Assembly (NCBI GenBank): GCA_964346815.1
Contig: CAYFWF010000049.1
Coordinates: forward strand, 100,813 to 164,812
DNA length: 64,000 nt
Reading direction: 5' to 3'
From: CAYFWF01 sp964346815
GTDB lineage: Bacteria; Acidobacteriota; Aminicenantia; Aminicenantales; Aminicenantaceae
Part shown: in pieces, positions 54,476-63,719 of the stretch
How positions within the stretch are numbered: the stretch's first letter is position 1
How the letters are laid out: each line of letters begins with the position of its first letter
Translations under genes and position numbers: made by a program
The notes under the pieces: generated by a model
Told to the model about the DNA's origin: nothing
Seen by the model: the letters and a program-made list of their open reading frames with translations, nothing else
The model's database searches: none

Positions 54476-56005
54476 ATGTACTCTGAAGTAAAACGAATAA
54501 AACGGTTTATGAAAAGATATTTAAAATGGCTGTTTGTTCTGATCGGGACCATCGTCATCCTTTTTCTGAGAACGACTACAGATTTTATAAAATTCGACGA
54601 AATATCGAATGATTTCGGCTTCTGGTCGATTATACCTGCAGTAGTTACCCTTATTCTGTGTTTTTCCACTCGTGAAGTCATCCCCTCCCTTTTCGCAGGC
54701 ATACTGCTGGGAGGATTTATCAGCGGAAAGTTCAACATCGTCCAGGAGTTCCTGATACCGTCGATCGGAAGTCCGAAATACGGCGAAATCCTGCTGGTCT
54801 ATCTCTGGTGTCTGGGAGGTCTGATCGGCATCTGGGGAAAGACAGGTGGAGCTCAACATTTTGCCCGATGGGCAGGTGCCAAGATCGCAAAAGACCGGCG
54901 AACAGCCAAATTTTTCGCATATCTTATGGGTGTGCTTTTTCATCAAGGAGGAACTATCAGTACAATCCTGGCCGGCTCCACTGTCCGGCCTGTGTGCGAC
55001 GAGAAAAAAGTCTCCCATGAAGAGCTCTCCTACATCATCGATTCCACGGCCTCGCCCGTAGCCACGGTACTGCCATTCAATGTCTGGCCTCTCTATATCG
55101 GAGGGCTTGTGGTCGGGACCTCACCCATTTTTGCCGATCTGGATGTCAGCAAAACATATATTTTTAAAGCGATTCCGTTTAATTTTTACGCCTGGTTTGC
55201 CCTGTTGTTCACGCTGCTTCTGAGCTGGGAAAAGCTCCCTTGGTACGGGAAACGGATGAAACAGGCTATGGAGCGGGTGAAATCCACAGGCGCTCTGAAC
55301 AGGAAAGAAGCACGACCGCTCATTTCAAAGGAACTCTCGGAGCTCGAAATTCCAGAGGATTTCAAACCCTCCATCCTGGGATTTCTGATCCCCATAGGCG
55401 TTCTCTTGTTCATTGCCATCGGACCCTATCTCATCATTGGCAAGCTGTATGTATCCGAAGCATTTATTTTAGCCACCCTGTCGGCCATGATCTTAGCCTT
55501 GTATCAAGGAATGCGGTTGAAGACCGTGATCGAAGGTTTCATCAACGGATGCAAGGGAGTGACCGTGGGAGCCATCATTCTGGGTCTGGCAGTCACTCTG
55601 GGAAATGTTTCAGGCTCCCTGGGAACAGCCAACTACATCATCCGTACGAGCGGGAAACTGATCATTCCCTTTTTGCTGCCCGCAATCTTTTTATTCGTGA
55701 CCATGTTCATCTCTTTTTCCATCGGTACATCCTGGGGAACCTATGCGGTGGTTTTTCCCATCGCAATGCCTCTGGCCTATTCGGTCAATCCAGATCCGTT
55801 TTTTAACCTGCTCTGTTTCGCCGCCGTTACAGGAGGATCGGTCTACGGCGACAACTGTTCGCCCATCTCCGATACCACCATTCTCTCCTCGCTGGCTACG
55901 GGTACGGACCTGATGGATCATGTCTTCACCCAACTGCCGCTTGCGAGCGTGGCTGCCGGTCTAGGAGCCGTCCTCTATACAGTCATCGCTCTGCTGACAT
56001 TGTAA
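54476..56005 (+). CDS. Na+/H+ antiporter, NhaC family
   Basis: A protein of about 509 residues (start uncertain: ATG 54476 or 54509) with about 11-12 membrane helices. Charged conserved stretches mark the NhaC family: LFHQGGTISTILAGSTVRPV in the middle and GGSVYGDNCSPISDTTILSS near the end. It would exchange sodium for protons at the inner membrane, or carry an amino acid in related members. A promoter-like TTGACA-17-TAGGAT (54445-54473) just ahead would favour the later start. It converges on the Glt-type symporter with 23 bases between. Confidence 0.9.
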   Translation: MYSEVKRIKRFMKRYLKWLFVLIGTIVILFLRTTTDFIKFDEISNDFGFWSIIPAVVTLILCFSTREVIPSLFAGILLGGFISGKFNIVQEFLIPSIGSPKYGEILLVYLWCLGGLIGIWGKTGGAQHFARWAGAKIAKDRRTAKFFAYLMGVLFHQGGTISTILAGSTVRPVCDEKKVSHEELSYIIDSTASPVATVLPFNVWPLYIGGLVVGTSPIFADLDVSKTYIFKAIPFNFYAWFALLFTLLLSWEKLPWYGKRMKQAMERVKSTGALNRKEARPLISKELSELEIPEDFKPSILGFLIPIGVLLFIAIGPYLIIGKLYVSEAFILATLSAMILALYQGMRLKTVIEGFINGCKGVTVGAIILGLAVTLGNVSGSLGTANYIIRTSGKLIIPFLLPAIFLFVTMFISFSIGTSWGTYAVVFPIAMPLAYSVNPDPFFNLLCFAAVTGGSVYGDNCSPISDTTILSSLATGTDLMDHVFTQLPLASVAAGLGAVLYTVIALLTL

Positions 56006-56028
56006 GCCGGTTGAGCGACAATTTTTGC

Positions 56029-57429
56029 CTACGCCTCTTTGGGAGGATGGAGCTCTTTTTCTGAATGCGCGATGACCGTGGCTGCGGCAATATCTCCGGT
56101 GATGTTGATAACGGTTCGGGACATATCCAGGATCCGTTCGACTCCCAGGATGAGCGCGATCCCTTCCAGGGGAATTCCAACCTGCCTGAGTACGATCACC
56201 AGCATCAAGACTCCCATGGCCGGTGCTCCCGCTGCTCCTATGGAAGCGAGCGTAGCGGTGAGGACGATGGCGAGCTGGTCTCCGAGTCCCAGGTTCATGC
56301 CGTAGACCTGGGCGATAAAAATGGCTGTCACTCCCTGATACAGGGCTGTCCCATTCATGTTTATGGTCGCTCCCAGAGGCAGGACAAAGCTCGAAATCTC
56401 TTTGGAGACGCCGATCTTGTCCTCGGCAACTTCCATGGTAACGGGTAACGTAGCTGAGCTCGAACAGGTGCTGAAGGCAATCAGTTGGGCCTCATAAATG
56501 CCTTTCCAGAATTTAAAATACGGATATTTGGTGAAGAGCGTGACAATGGCTGGATAGGTGAATGCGAGCAGAAAGAGACCTCCGATGGTGACCGCACAGT
56601 AGCGGACGAGCGACATCAGTATATCCACTCCGAATGTCCCTACCACTGCGGCGATCAAAGCAAAGACCGCGTACGGCGCGATTTTGATCACGATCTCCAC
56701 GATTTTGATCATGATGTCGTTTATGGCTTCGAAAAACGCAATGACAGGCTTCATTTTTTTCTTGTCGAGCAGAGAGATCACCACACCCATAAACATGGCG
56801 ATGAAGATGATCTGAAGCATGTTCGCCTTGACAAAAGAATCGGCCGGATTATCAGGAATGATGTCGATCAGGACGTCTCCGAGTCCTGGTCTCTCCTCGG
56901 CACGCAGGGCCTGAGATTCGGCTGTTTCGCCGTAGCTCGCTTTGAGTTCTGCCTGTACTGATTCTGGAAGGTTGGCGCCTGGTTTCAAGACATTGGCCAG
57001 GAAAAGACCGAGGGCCACGGCCGAGACATAATAGGCAATATAAAAAACGAAAGTTTTTCCGCCTATGCGTCCCAGTTTGCGCAAGTCCCCGAGGCTTGCC
57101 ACTCCGACCAGAAGGGAGGCGAAAATCAAAGGGATGACGACCATCTTGATCAACCGGATAAAAGCGGTTCCAACAGGGCGCATAACCGCGGCATCCTGGC
57201 TGTAGATCAAGCCGGCCACGGCTCCGAGAATGAGCCCCACAAAGATTTGTGTGGGGACGCTGGTGCGCCGCAGAGTGGTGAGGATCAGAAGTACGACTGC
57301 TGCAGCGAGAAGCACGGTCTGGATAAGCCTGACACTGAGTGCATCCGCAGGAGTGCCCAAACCGAGGGCTGCAACGCAAAGCACAGCTGCACCCACAGCC
57401 CCGATGATTCGCGGCATATAGCGTCTCAT
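56029..57429 (-). CDS. Dicarboxylate/amino acid:cation symporter (Glt family)
   Basis: A 466-residue inner membrane protein of the DAACS family. The helical-hairpin 1 motif FSTCSSSATLPVTM, the unwound helix 7 motif INMNGTALYQG (Asn in place of the usual Asp of NMDGT) and the helix 8 motif LDMSRTVINITGD are clear. Asp and Arg in DMSRT correspond to the aspartate- and glutamate-binding residues of GltPh. It probably takes up glutamate or aspartate with sodium or protons. It faces the NhaC antiporter, which could supply the sodium gradient. The first 60 residues contain an extra pair of hydrophobic segments compared with GltPh. Confidence 0.92.
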   Translation of the reverse strand: MRRYMPRIIGAVGAAVLCVAALGLGTPADALSVRLIQTVLLAAAVVLLILTTLRRTSVPTQIFVGLILGAVAGLIYSQDAAVMRPVGTAFIRLIKMVVIPLIFASLLVGVASLGDLRKLGRIGGKTFVFYIAYYVSAVALGLFLANVLKPGANLPESVQAELKASYGETAESQALRAEERPGLGDVLIDIIPDNPADSFVKANMLQIIFIAMFMGVVISLLDKKKMKPVIAFFEAINDIMIKIVEIVIKIAPYAVFALIAAVVGTFGVDILMSLVRYCAVTIGGLFLLAFTYPAIVTLFTKYPYFKFWKGIYEAQLIAFSTCSSSATLPVTMEVAEDKIGVSKEISSFVLPLGATINMNGTALYQGVTAIFIAQVYGMNLGLGDQLAIVLTATLASIGAAGAPAMGVLMLVIVLRQVGIPLEGIALILGVERILDMSRTVINITGDIAAATVIAHSEKELHPPKEA

Positions 57430-58006
57430 GCTTTCTCCTTACCCCCAGAGTGTCTTCGTTCTAGCAAAGCCGCGGAACTCTTCATGAGGAAATTTAATAT
57501 CACAATACGGTCAAAATCTCAAAGAGATTTTTGCCAGAGGCCTGCAGCTTGCAGCCAAATTCTGGATGCATTCGCCAGGCCTTCAGAGCCTCGGCCCATG
57601 GACAAAACTTTGCCGGAATTTGGAGGCATCCTTATTTCCATGACAAATGCGGCTTTTGGCGATGGTTGAAGCGATTATTGAAGATTCCGACCCAACCTAA
57701 CCCAGCCATTCCTGCCGTTCTTCGAGGGTATCTGACTCCGTCAGACGGCGGTGCTGTATTGAGCACCACTTTGCCAAAGAATACCAGTTGTGTGCAGGCA
57801 CGGGAACAGAGGATAAAGGAGGAGAGTTGGGTGTTATGGTGCGCAGTTCAGCGCCGCCGAGAAGGGCGGTAAAGGAATGGCGTAAAAAATCTTCACTTGA
57901 GTAAAACCATTTCCAAAAGCTGATAGAGAGCCTTCTAGGATCATGGAAACAGAGATGCTTTCCTGTAATTTTTGCATTTGACCTCAAATCAGGCGTGTGA
58001 TAATAA
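57430..58006. other. Intergenic region between the symporter and a sulfatase-like gene
   Basis: About 580 bases that must hold divergent promoters. I see no convincing gene or repeat. A 113-codon open frame (57531-57872) has composition unlike a protein (Cys, Arg, Trp and Pro-rich, no ribosome-binding site). Confidence 0.5.
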
Positions 58007-59515
58007 ATGAATCCGGATATCCTGCAGAATATATTGCTCATGCAAAAAGAAAAGGCTCATCTCCCCAACATTATCCTTATCGTTATCGATGCGCTCCGGG
58101 CGCAGAACCTGGGCTGCTATGGCGCAGAAGGTCATCCGAGCCCGAATATCGACCAGCTTGCCGGAAAAGGAGTCCTCTTCGAAAACGCCTTTTGCTGCTG
58201 GAACACCACAGACCAGAGCCTGACATCCATCCTGACAGGACAATACCCTCGAACCCATGGAATCACCCATCACGGAGACAAAATACCTCCCGAGGACCTC
58301 GATACGTTCCGGAAATTGAACATTCCGCTCCTCAGTGATATCCTCCGGCAAAAAGGATACAAAACCTTTGCCGTCGATTGGATGGGCCGATGGTTCAAGA
58401 GAGGATTCGACGACTACGGATATACGCCACAGCGAAACTTTTTCCAAAAGACGATGTATACTCTCATCACGCTCCCCTATCTCCACATCAAATACATGGC
58501 CTCAGGGATCAGTATCGTCAAAATATATAAAAAAAGGCGGAACGCCTCGTCCCCCACGGACTGGAAAACGCTCAAGGAGGTCTTCCAGACCTTTCGTTTT
58601 CTCTTCGAGCTGGCAAGAATCCACGACTCCCAGTTCGTCACCGGGCTGACCAAGAAGCTGATCCGGAAAGCCAAGGGAGACCATTTTTTGCTCTTCATCC
58701 ACTACTGGGATACCCATCCTCCCTACAACTGTCCCAAAAAATTCAGGCCGCGGAAAAAGAGTCGGGACTCCATGGATTTACTCGAGTCAAAATACAGGGG
58801 AGCAGTAAGCTACGTCGACCGGAATCTGGGAAAGTTGATCCAGTTCATGAAAAATGAAAGCCTTTTGGACGACACGCTGATCATCATCACCTCAGACCAT
58901 GGAGAAAGCCTGACAGAACACGAGATATTCTTCGATCATCACGGCCTTTACGATGTGACCACCCATGTCCCTCTGATTCTGTCCGGACCCAAATATTTTC
59001 CATCTGCAAAAAGGATCGATGCGCTGGTTCAGCATGTGGATCTGGTCCCTACCCTCTGCGAGCTTATGGGTATCGAAGCAGAAGAGATGTCCTGGGACGG
59101 CAAAAGCCTCTTGCCCGTGATTTCAAGAGACAAAGAAGAGATCCGCGGTTGCGCTTTGATCGAAGAGTCTTACGCAGAGAGAAAAGTGGCCTTAAGGACA
59201 AAGGCATACAAATATATCTATGCACCGGACGGGATAGGAAAATGCAAGTACTGCCAAAAGGTCCACGGAGGAGTGGAGGAATTCTACGATCTTATGGATG
59301 ACCCTGAAGAAACGGATAACAGGATCAAGAACCAAAAATTACAAGCCGAAAAGATGAGACAAAGGCTCGAAGACACCATCCAGGAACTGGAATCCAAGAA
59401 ACAAAAAGAACTTGAACGGCATGAAGCTGGTGAATCGCCTGCTGAATTATCCTCCGATGCCAGAGAAAAGAAAAAAATACGGAAGAAATTCAAGAGCCTG
59501 GGCTATATGGATTGA
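58007..59515 (+). CDS. Sulfatase-superfamily hydrolase, divergent active site
   Basis: A 502-residue protein without signal peptide or membrane helix at the N-terminus. It starts LIVIDALRAQNLGCYGAEGH (one metal Asp), and the nucleophile region NTTDQSLTSILTGQYPRTHG aligns Thr68 where sulfatases have the formylglycine Cys; the Pro and Arg of the motif are Gln and Leu. Other metal ligands are kept: HYWDTHPPY, TSDHGESLTEH, FDHHGLYD. A CxxC (KCKYC) and a coiled Glu/Lys-rich tail end the protein. It may hydrolyse or transfer phosphate-type groups. The following membrane protein gene starts about 17 bases after the stop, so they are probably co-transcribed. Confidence 0.82.
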   Translation: MNPDILQNILLMQKEKAHLPNIILIVIDALRAQNLGCYGAEGHPSPNIDQLAGKGVLFENAFCCWNTTDQSLTSILTGQYPRTHGITHHGDKIPPEDLDTFRKLNIPLLSDILRQKGYKTFAVDWMGRWFKRGFDDYGYTPQRNFFQKTMYTLITLPYLHIKYMASGISIVKIYKKRRNASSPTDWKTLKEVFQTFRFLFELARIHDSQFVTGLTKKLIRKAKGDHFLLFIHYWDTHPPYNCPKKFRPRKKSRDSMDLLESKYRGAVSYVDRNLGKLIQFMKNESLLDDTLIIITSDHGESLTEHEIFFDHHGLYDVTTHVPLILSGPKYFPSAKRIDALVQHVDLVPTLCELMGIEAEEMSWDGKSLLPVISRDKEEIRGCALIEESYAERKVALRTKAYKYIYAPDGIGKCKYCQKVHGGVEEFYDLMDDPEETDNRIKNQKLQAEKMRQRLEDTIQELESKKQKELERHEAGESPAELSSDAREKKKIRKKFKSLGYMD

Positions 59516-59532
59516 GCAGCAGAGATGAGGCA

Positions 59533-60189
59533 ATGAAAAAATTCACACCCTTGTATGCGGGGATCCTGATGTTGATGACGGAAATCGGTCTTTTTATAAC
59601 CTGCACGTTTGTCGACCAAAGGTCTGCAGCCAAAATCCTATCCATGATCACGGCCAATCATATCGGGGGGAGGCTTCCCTTTATCACCGTGGGTTTGGAG
59701 AACGGCTTTCCGCCATTGCTGATTATTTGTGTTGTGATGTTCTACAACACCACCTATGTCCTGCTGATGTATTCTCTTTTCGTGTTTCTTTCTGCCAAGG
59801 TCAAGCGTTTCAAGATGATAGATAAGCTGGTAGGATCGATGAGAAGGGATGCGGAAAAAAGAAAACAGTCATTCAAAAGATGGAGCCGGTTCGGAATCTT
59901 TATCTTTGTCTGGATTCCCCTGCCCTGGACCGGTGCTGCGATCGGATCTTACATCGCTCACATGGAAGGATACAGTGTTAAAAACACGCTTCTGACCGTG
60001 CTTCCTGCCATGTGGGTCGGTGTCATCTCCTGGACTCTGTGGTTCGATGAGCTGTATAAATTCATCGAGCGGTTCGGCAGAGGAAAGACCATGCTGGTGA
60101 CCGTATTTTTGCTGGTGGTGCCTGGGTTCATTTATCTCTTGAATGTCCTGTTGAAGAACAATAAAAACAGGACGAGCCGCCTTATCTGA
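59533..60189 (+). CDS. Small multi-drug export-family membrane protein
   Basis: A protein of about 218 residues with five or so membrane helices. The segment FGIFIFVWIPLPWTGAAIGS (about 125-145) matches the conserved core of the 'small multi-drug export' family. Biochemical function in the family is not established despite the name. The ATG at 59533 follows GATGAGG closely; a TTG at 59512 overlapping the previous stop is the alternative. It is the partner of the sulfatase-like gene before it, suggesting a membrane-linked reaction. Confidence 0.75.
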   Translation: MKKFTPLYAGILMLMTEIGLFITCTFVDQRSAAKILSMITANHIGGRLPFITVGLENGFPPLLIICVVMFYNTTYVLLMYSLFVFLSAKVKRFKMIDKLVGSMRRDAEKRKQSFKRWSRFGIFIFVWIPLPWTGAAIGSYIAHMEGYSVKNTLLTVLPAMWVGVISWTLWFDELYKFIERFGRGKTMLVTVFLLVVPGFIYLLNVLLKNNKNRTSRLI

Positions 60190-60276
60190 TCAGCCTTCAG
60201 GAGCACTCCAGAACACACCTTGAAAACAAGGTATAGGAATAAATTTGAAAACTTATAAAAATATTTTTCAATATTT

Positions 60277-60337
60277 CCAGCAAAATCAGGATAACTATCT
60301 GATTTTACTGGAATACCGAAAGGTATTGGCATTTTTT
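60277..60337 (+). terminator. Tandem hairpins with T-run
   Basis: Hairpin 1: CCAGCAAAATCAG (60277-60289) against CTGATTTTACTGG (60299-60311), 12 of 13 paired. Hairpin 2: AATACC-GAAA-GGTATT (60312-60327), with a GNRA loop. A run of six T follows (60332-60337). This can end the transcript of the preceding membrane protein gene, or act as an attenuator before the serine hydrolase. Confidence 0.65.
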
Positions 60338-60413
60338 ACGAATAATTCAAGCTATTTATGTAAATTTATCGTAATAATAAATATAAGTATTTCTTAAAAT
60401 GAGGAGGCCAATC

Positions 60414-61892
60414 ATGTTTCGAAAAATCTCGATGGTCGTCATCCTTTTTCTGCTGATCCTCCAGGTGGCAGGTGCTCAGCAGCCTGGAGAAATCAGCTAT
60501 CATGACGAACCGGTCTTTCCCACCGGGAAAAAAGGGGAACGAATTCAGGCTCTCATCGACACCGTGAATGCCAACGATCCCGATCGCGTGCGCCAGTTCG
60601 TGCAGGAACATTTCACGGAAAAATTTCGCGATTTCGCGCCTATGGATCAGCACATCGACGTGTTCCTGGGCTTCTTCCGGGAGACAGGCGGCATCGACTT
60701 CCACAGCATACGCACTTATGTCCCTGAACGCAAGGGAGATACGGTGGTTATCCTTAAGGACCGGCTTCTCGACAATTGGATGGCTTTGGTCCTCAGATTC
60801 GACGAGAAAAACGACTTTTTTATCAGCGGGGCCAGCTTCGCACCTGCCCGCACTCCCTCCAACGTCGAGGAATCCGACATCACTGAGCCACAATTTCTCC
60901 AAGAAATCAAGGCCGTGATGGAGCGCTTGACTGAGGCGGACGTTTTTTCGGGGACACTTCTTATCGCCAAGGGAGACAAAGTCCTGATGACTTTTGTGGG
61001 CGGGGAGGCAAGCAAACGGTTCCATGTCCCTAACAACTTGGAGACCAAACTCAACCTGGGATCGATGAACAAGATGTTTACCGCTATATCTATCATGCAG
61101 CTCGTGGAAAAAGGCCTTCTTTCCTTAGACGATCCCATCAGCAAATATGTGGATGAATCATGGCTTCCTGAGGAGATCACTTCCAAGATCACCATCCATC
61201 ATCTGCTCACCCACACTTCAGGACTGGGCAGTTACTTCAACGAGACGTACATGAAAGGATCACGGGCCCTGTTCCGGAATGTCGAGGACTTCAAGCCCCT
61301 GGTCCAAGGAGAAAAGCCAGCCTTCGAGCCCGGAGATCGCTTCCGTTACAGCAACACCGGGATGCTTCTTCTGGGAGTGGTGATCGAAAGCGCGACCGGG
61401 CAGAGCTATTTCGACTACATCCGCAAAAACATCTACGAGCCTGCGGGGATGAAAAATTCGGACAGCTACGAGATGGATTACCCGGTCGAGAATCTGGCCA
61501 TCGGATACAGCCCGGACCGCAGCAGCCCGTACGGGTGGCAGAACAACCTCTACAAACACGTCATCAAGGGAGGTCCTGCCGGCGGCGGATTTTCTACGGT
61601 CGAAGATCTGTATCGTTTTGCTCTGGCCCTGCTGTCAGGCAAACTCGTCTCAGAAAAATCTCTGGATAAAATGTGGACAGATCATTATGGTGAAAATTAC
61701 GGGTATGGATTTACGGTATCACAAGGCCCTCATGGGAAGGTGGTCGGCCACAGCGGGGGCTTTGACGGAATTAACGGAAACCTCTCCATCTACCTCGATG
61801 AAGGATACATCGCAGCCGTGCTCTCTAACTACGACAGGGGGGCCAGCCCGGTTGCGCGAAAAATCGAGGATCTTATCGCCAGAATCAAATAG
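60414..61892 (+). CDS. Exported serine hydrolase, beta-lactamase/class C family (second)
   Basis: A 492-residue protein. ATG 60414 follows GAGGAGG by seven bases and opens a signal peptide (MFRKISMVVILFLLILQVAG). Residues about 25-135 form an N-terminal SnoaL/NTF2-like domain (IQALIDTVNANDPDRVRQFV). The hydrolase domain has SMNK as the nucleophile box, YSN as the second (FRYSNTG) and HSGG as the third. The family includes D-amino-peptidases and esterases. It differs from the one at 17618-19735 in its extra domains. It converges on the DUF4384 gene with 11 bases between. Confidence 0.88.
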   Translation: MFRKISMVVILFLLILQVAGAQQPGEISYHDEPVFPTGKKGERIQALIDTVNANDPDRVRQFVQEHFTEKFRDFAPMDQHIDVFLGFFRETGGIDFHSIRTYVPERKGDTVVILKDRLLDNWMALVLRFDEKNDFFISGASFAPARTPSNVEESDITEPQFLQEIKAVMERLTEADVFSGTLLIAKGDKVLMTFVGGEASKRFHVPNNLETKLNLGSMNKMFTAISIMQLVEKGLLSLDDPISKYVDESWLPEEITSKITIHHLLTHTSGLGSYFNETYMKGSRALFRNVEDFKPLVQGEKPAFEPGDRFRYSNTGMLLLGVVIESATGQSYFDYIRKNIYEPAGMKNSDSYEMDYPVENLAIGYSPDRSSPYGWQNNLYKHVIKGGPAGGGFSTVEDLYRFALALLSGKLVSEKSLDKMWTDHYGENYGYGFTVSQGPHGKVVGHSGGFDGINGNLSIYLDEGYIAAVLSNYDRGASPVARKIEDLIARIK

Positions 61893-61903
61893 ATAAGAAT
61901 CTT

Positions 61904-62809
61904 TTACTGCGTTTGGAACCTGAAGACAAGAAGCTCTGCTTCTTTTTCCGGCATTTGTTCTATGGATTTGAATCCATCTGTCAGCCGCGAAATAATTTCT
62001 TTTTTTCCCCCTTTTTTCTCTATCTCCTGGTACCGGGCGTACAGGTCATCCAGCCTTGGAAGCGGTTGGCCGGAAGTGATGATAGAGATGGCCACCTCGC
62101 CTTCGGCTTCCTGGACATAGAACCAATTGGGGGGTGAAGGGAAGATGTATGTCTTTCCTGGCTGGAGAGGATTCTGTACAGCTTGAAATTCGGGATTGGG
62201 GAAGAACCGGATGAGACGTCCTCTATTATCGGTCTGATAGATAGAGACATATCTCTTTCGCGAAGGCTTCAAAACCAACCGGTAGTTATTCTCCGAAGAT
62301 AAAGTGAGGATCTTGTCTCGAGGTGTCCGGATGTCCACATCCTCTATCGTCTCTGCTCCTGGTCGTTGATATTGAAAAATATACTCTCCGCTGACCAGCT
62401 GACTTTTCTTTTCTCTTTTCGCCATATCTCTTGCGGCGATTCGAGGCGCTTTGGCCGGTGCTGGGATTTCTTCTTCTCTGGGGGCCTCGACCTCATTGAG
62501 AGCCTGAGCGCTCTCTATCCCCTCTCCTTTCTCAATGACAATACCTTTTCTCAATCCCACTGGGGGGGCGATTTCCTCAGAGGGCTGAAGGACGATAAAC
62601 AAAAGGATAATGGCAGCCGCTATCCCCGCAGCAGCCCAGCGAACGGGCCAGGAGATTGCCGAAAATTTGGGCTTCTTTTGTCTGTCCTCAAGCCTCTGAT
62701 AGACCTCTGCTGTAGGGTGGATTTCTGGGGCTGCATCCATCTCATGGGACGCCCATTTATCCATTAATTTTTTAAATTTGTCTTCATCCATAGGGTCACT
62801 CACTCCCAT
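61904..62809 (-). CDS. DUF4384 membrane protein, probable partner of the ECF sigma factor
   Basis: A protein of about 301 residues; the start is uncertain (ATG 62809 or 62791, about 35-55 bases after the sigma-factor stop). Residues about 10-50 are a soluble helical head (EDKFKKLMDKWASHEMDAAP), in the place where anti-sigma domains lie, though no zinc-finger His-x3-Cys-x2-Cys is present. A single helix (VRWAAAGIAAAIILLFIVLQ) crosses the membrane. The outer part is a linker rich in Glu, Pro and Ala followed by a DUF4384 beta domain (LTLSSENNYRLVLKP, LIRFFPNPEFQAVQN). It probably senses a signal at the envelope and holds or releases the sigma factor; this is inferred from gene order. Confidence 0.78.
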   Translation of the reverse strand: MGVSDPMDEDKFKKLMDKWASHEMDAAPEIHPTAEVYQRLEDRQKKPKFSAISWPVRWAAAGIAAAIILLFIVLQPSEEIAPPVGLRKGIVIEKGEGIESAQALNEVEAPREEEIPAPAKAPRIAARDMAKREKKSQLVSGEYIFQYQRPGAETIEDVDIRTPRDKILTLSSENNYRLVLKPSRKRYVSIYQTDNRGRLIRFFPNPEFQAVQNPLQPGKTYIFPSPPNWFYVQEAEGEVAISIITSGQPLPRLDDLYARYQEIEKKGGKKEIISRLTDGFKSIEQMPEKEAELLVFRFQTQ

Positions 62810-62843
62810 TCTTTCATACGTTTCAGGAATAGATTTTTGTCTC

Positions 62844-63437
62844 TCATTCTTGAAACGAATCGATTCCCTTGCGTTCCAGACACAGCCGCACCCTCTCTGC
62901 TGCCGCCAACACATATTTTCTCACTGCGCTGATGGATTTCCGGAACACCTCGCTGATTTCCTGGTAATTTTTACCCAGAATGTAATACATCACCAGCGCC
63001 TCCCTTTCGGCTTCCTTTTTCAGTTCGCCGATACATTCGCGGACAGCAAGGATGAGGGAGGACTCATCTGTGTGCCGACTCTTATCTTCCAGGGTGTCTT
63101 TGAGATGCAGGCTGCTGCCGTTTTCCTGTTGTCCGATTCTTCTCTCTATCGAAGAGAATCTCACGATCTTTTGACGCCGGTAAAGATTGATCGCCTGATT
63201 TTGGGCGATTCTGAAGAGCCAGGTGCGGAACGATGCTTTCTTGGGATTGAACTGCCTGGCTTTTTCGATCACCCGGATAAAAATATCGTGCACCAGATCT
63301 TCAGGATTGGGAACTTTCATCACGCTCGATAAAAAGACATACAGTTTTTTGCCATACCTCCTGTACAGCTCGTCGATGGAGTATTTGTCCCCATTCTTCA
63401 GCCGTTCCATCAACTGTTCATCGGTTATCGGTTTCAC
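62844..63437 (-). CDS. ECF-type RNA polymerase sigma factor
   Basis: A 197-residue cytoplasmic protein starting with GTG at 63437 behind AAGGAAGGGAG. Region 2 (about 20-90) has the helix DELYRRYGKKLYVFL, PNPEDLVHDIFIRV and FRTWLFRIAQNQAINLYRR; region 4 (about 140-190) holds the helix-turn-helix YQEISEVFRKSISAVRKYV. The linker between is charged and long. The next gene on the strand is a membrane protein in the usual anti-sigma position. Its targets cannot be read from this window. Confidence 0.9.
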   Translation of the reverse strand: MKPITDEQLMERLKNGDKYSIDELYRRYGKKLYVFLSSVMKVPNPEDLVHDIFIRVIEKARQFNPKKASFRTWLFRIAQNQAINLYRRQKIVRFSSIERRIGQQENGSSLHLKDTLEDKSRHTDESSLILAVRECIGELKKEAEREALVMYYILGKNYQEISEVFRKSISAVRKYVLAAAERVRLCLERKGIDSFQE

Positions 63438-63509
63438 AGCGCTCCCTTCCTTATATATATGTCATTTACGGCTGAAAGACAAATGAACTTTTTCACACGA
63501 TCGAAGCAC

Positions 63510-63535
63510 TGTCATCGCGAGCGGAGCGTGGCGGT
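63510..63535. repeat. Dispersed palindromic repeat, copy D
   Basis: TGTCATCGCGAGCGGAGCGT followed by GGCGG; the same TCATYRCGAG core as copies at 2890, 8294 and 32880, here truncated. Confidence 0.55.
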
Positions 63536-63719
63536 TTGGCTGACCTTCAAAACAATTATTGCAGAATTGGAAGTTCACCAGCTGATGGAACCCAGTCCCA
63601 GTGGCTATAGAAAAAATATTATGAAGTTGATTAGAGCACTTGGTGAGTCAGAGTTTAGCCGAATCAAGATATTATCAGAGACAGCTGCTGGTTGCTGAGA
63701 ACAGAAGAAAACGAGACAT

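Noticed and set aside
57531..57872. 113-codon open frame upstream of the sulfatase-like gene
   Set aside because: No ribosome-binding site, odd composition and no recognisable motif.
63459..63698. 79-codon plus-strand open frame near the tRNA half
   Set aside because: It starts inside the sigma-factor upstream region and a palindromic repeat. The later part could be a gene fragment, but nothing was recognised.
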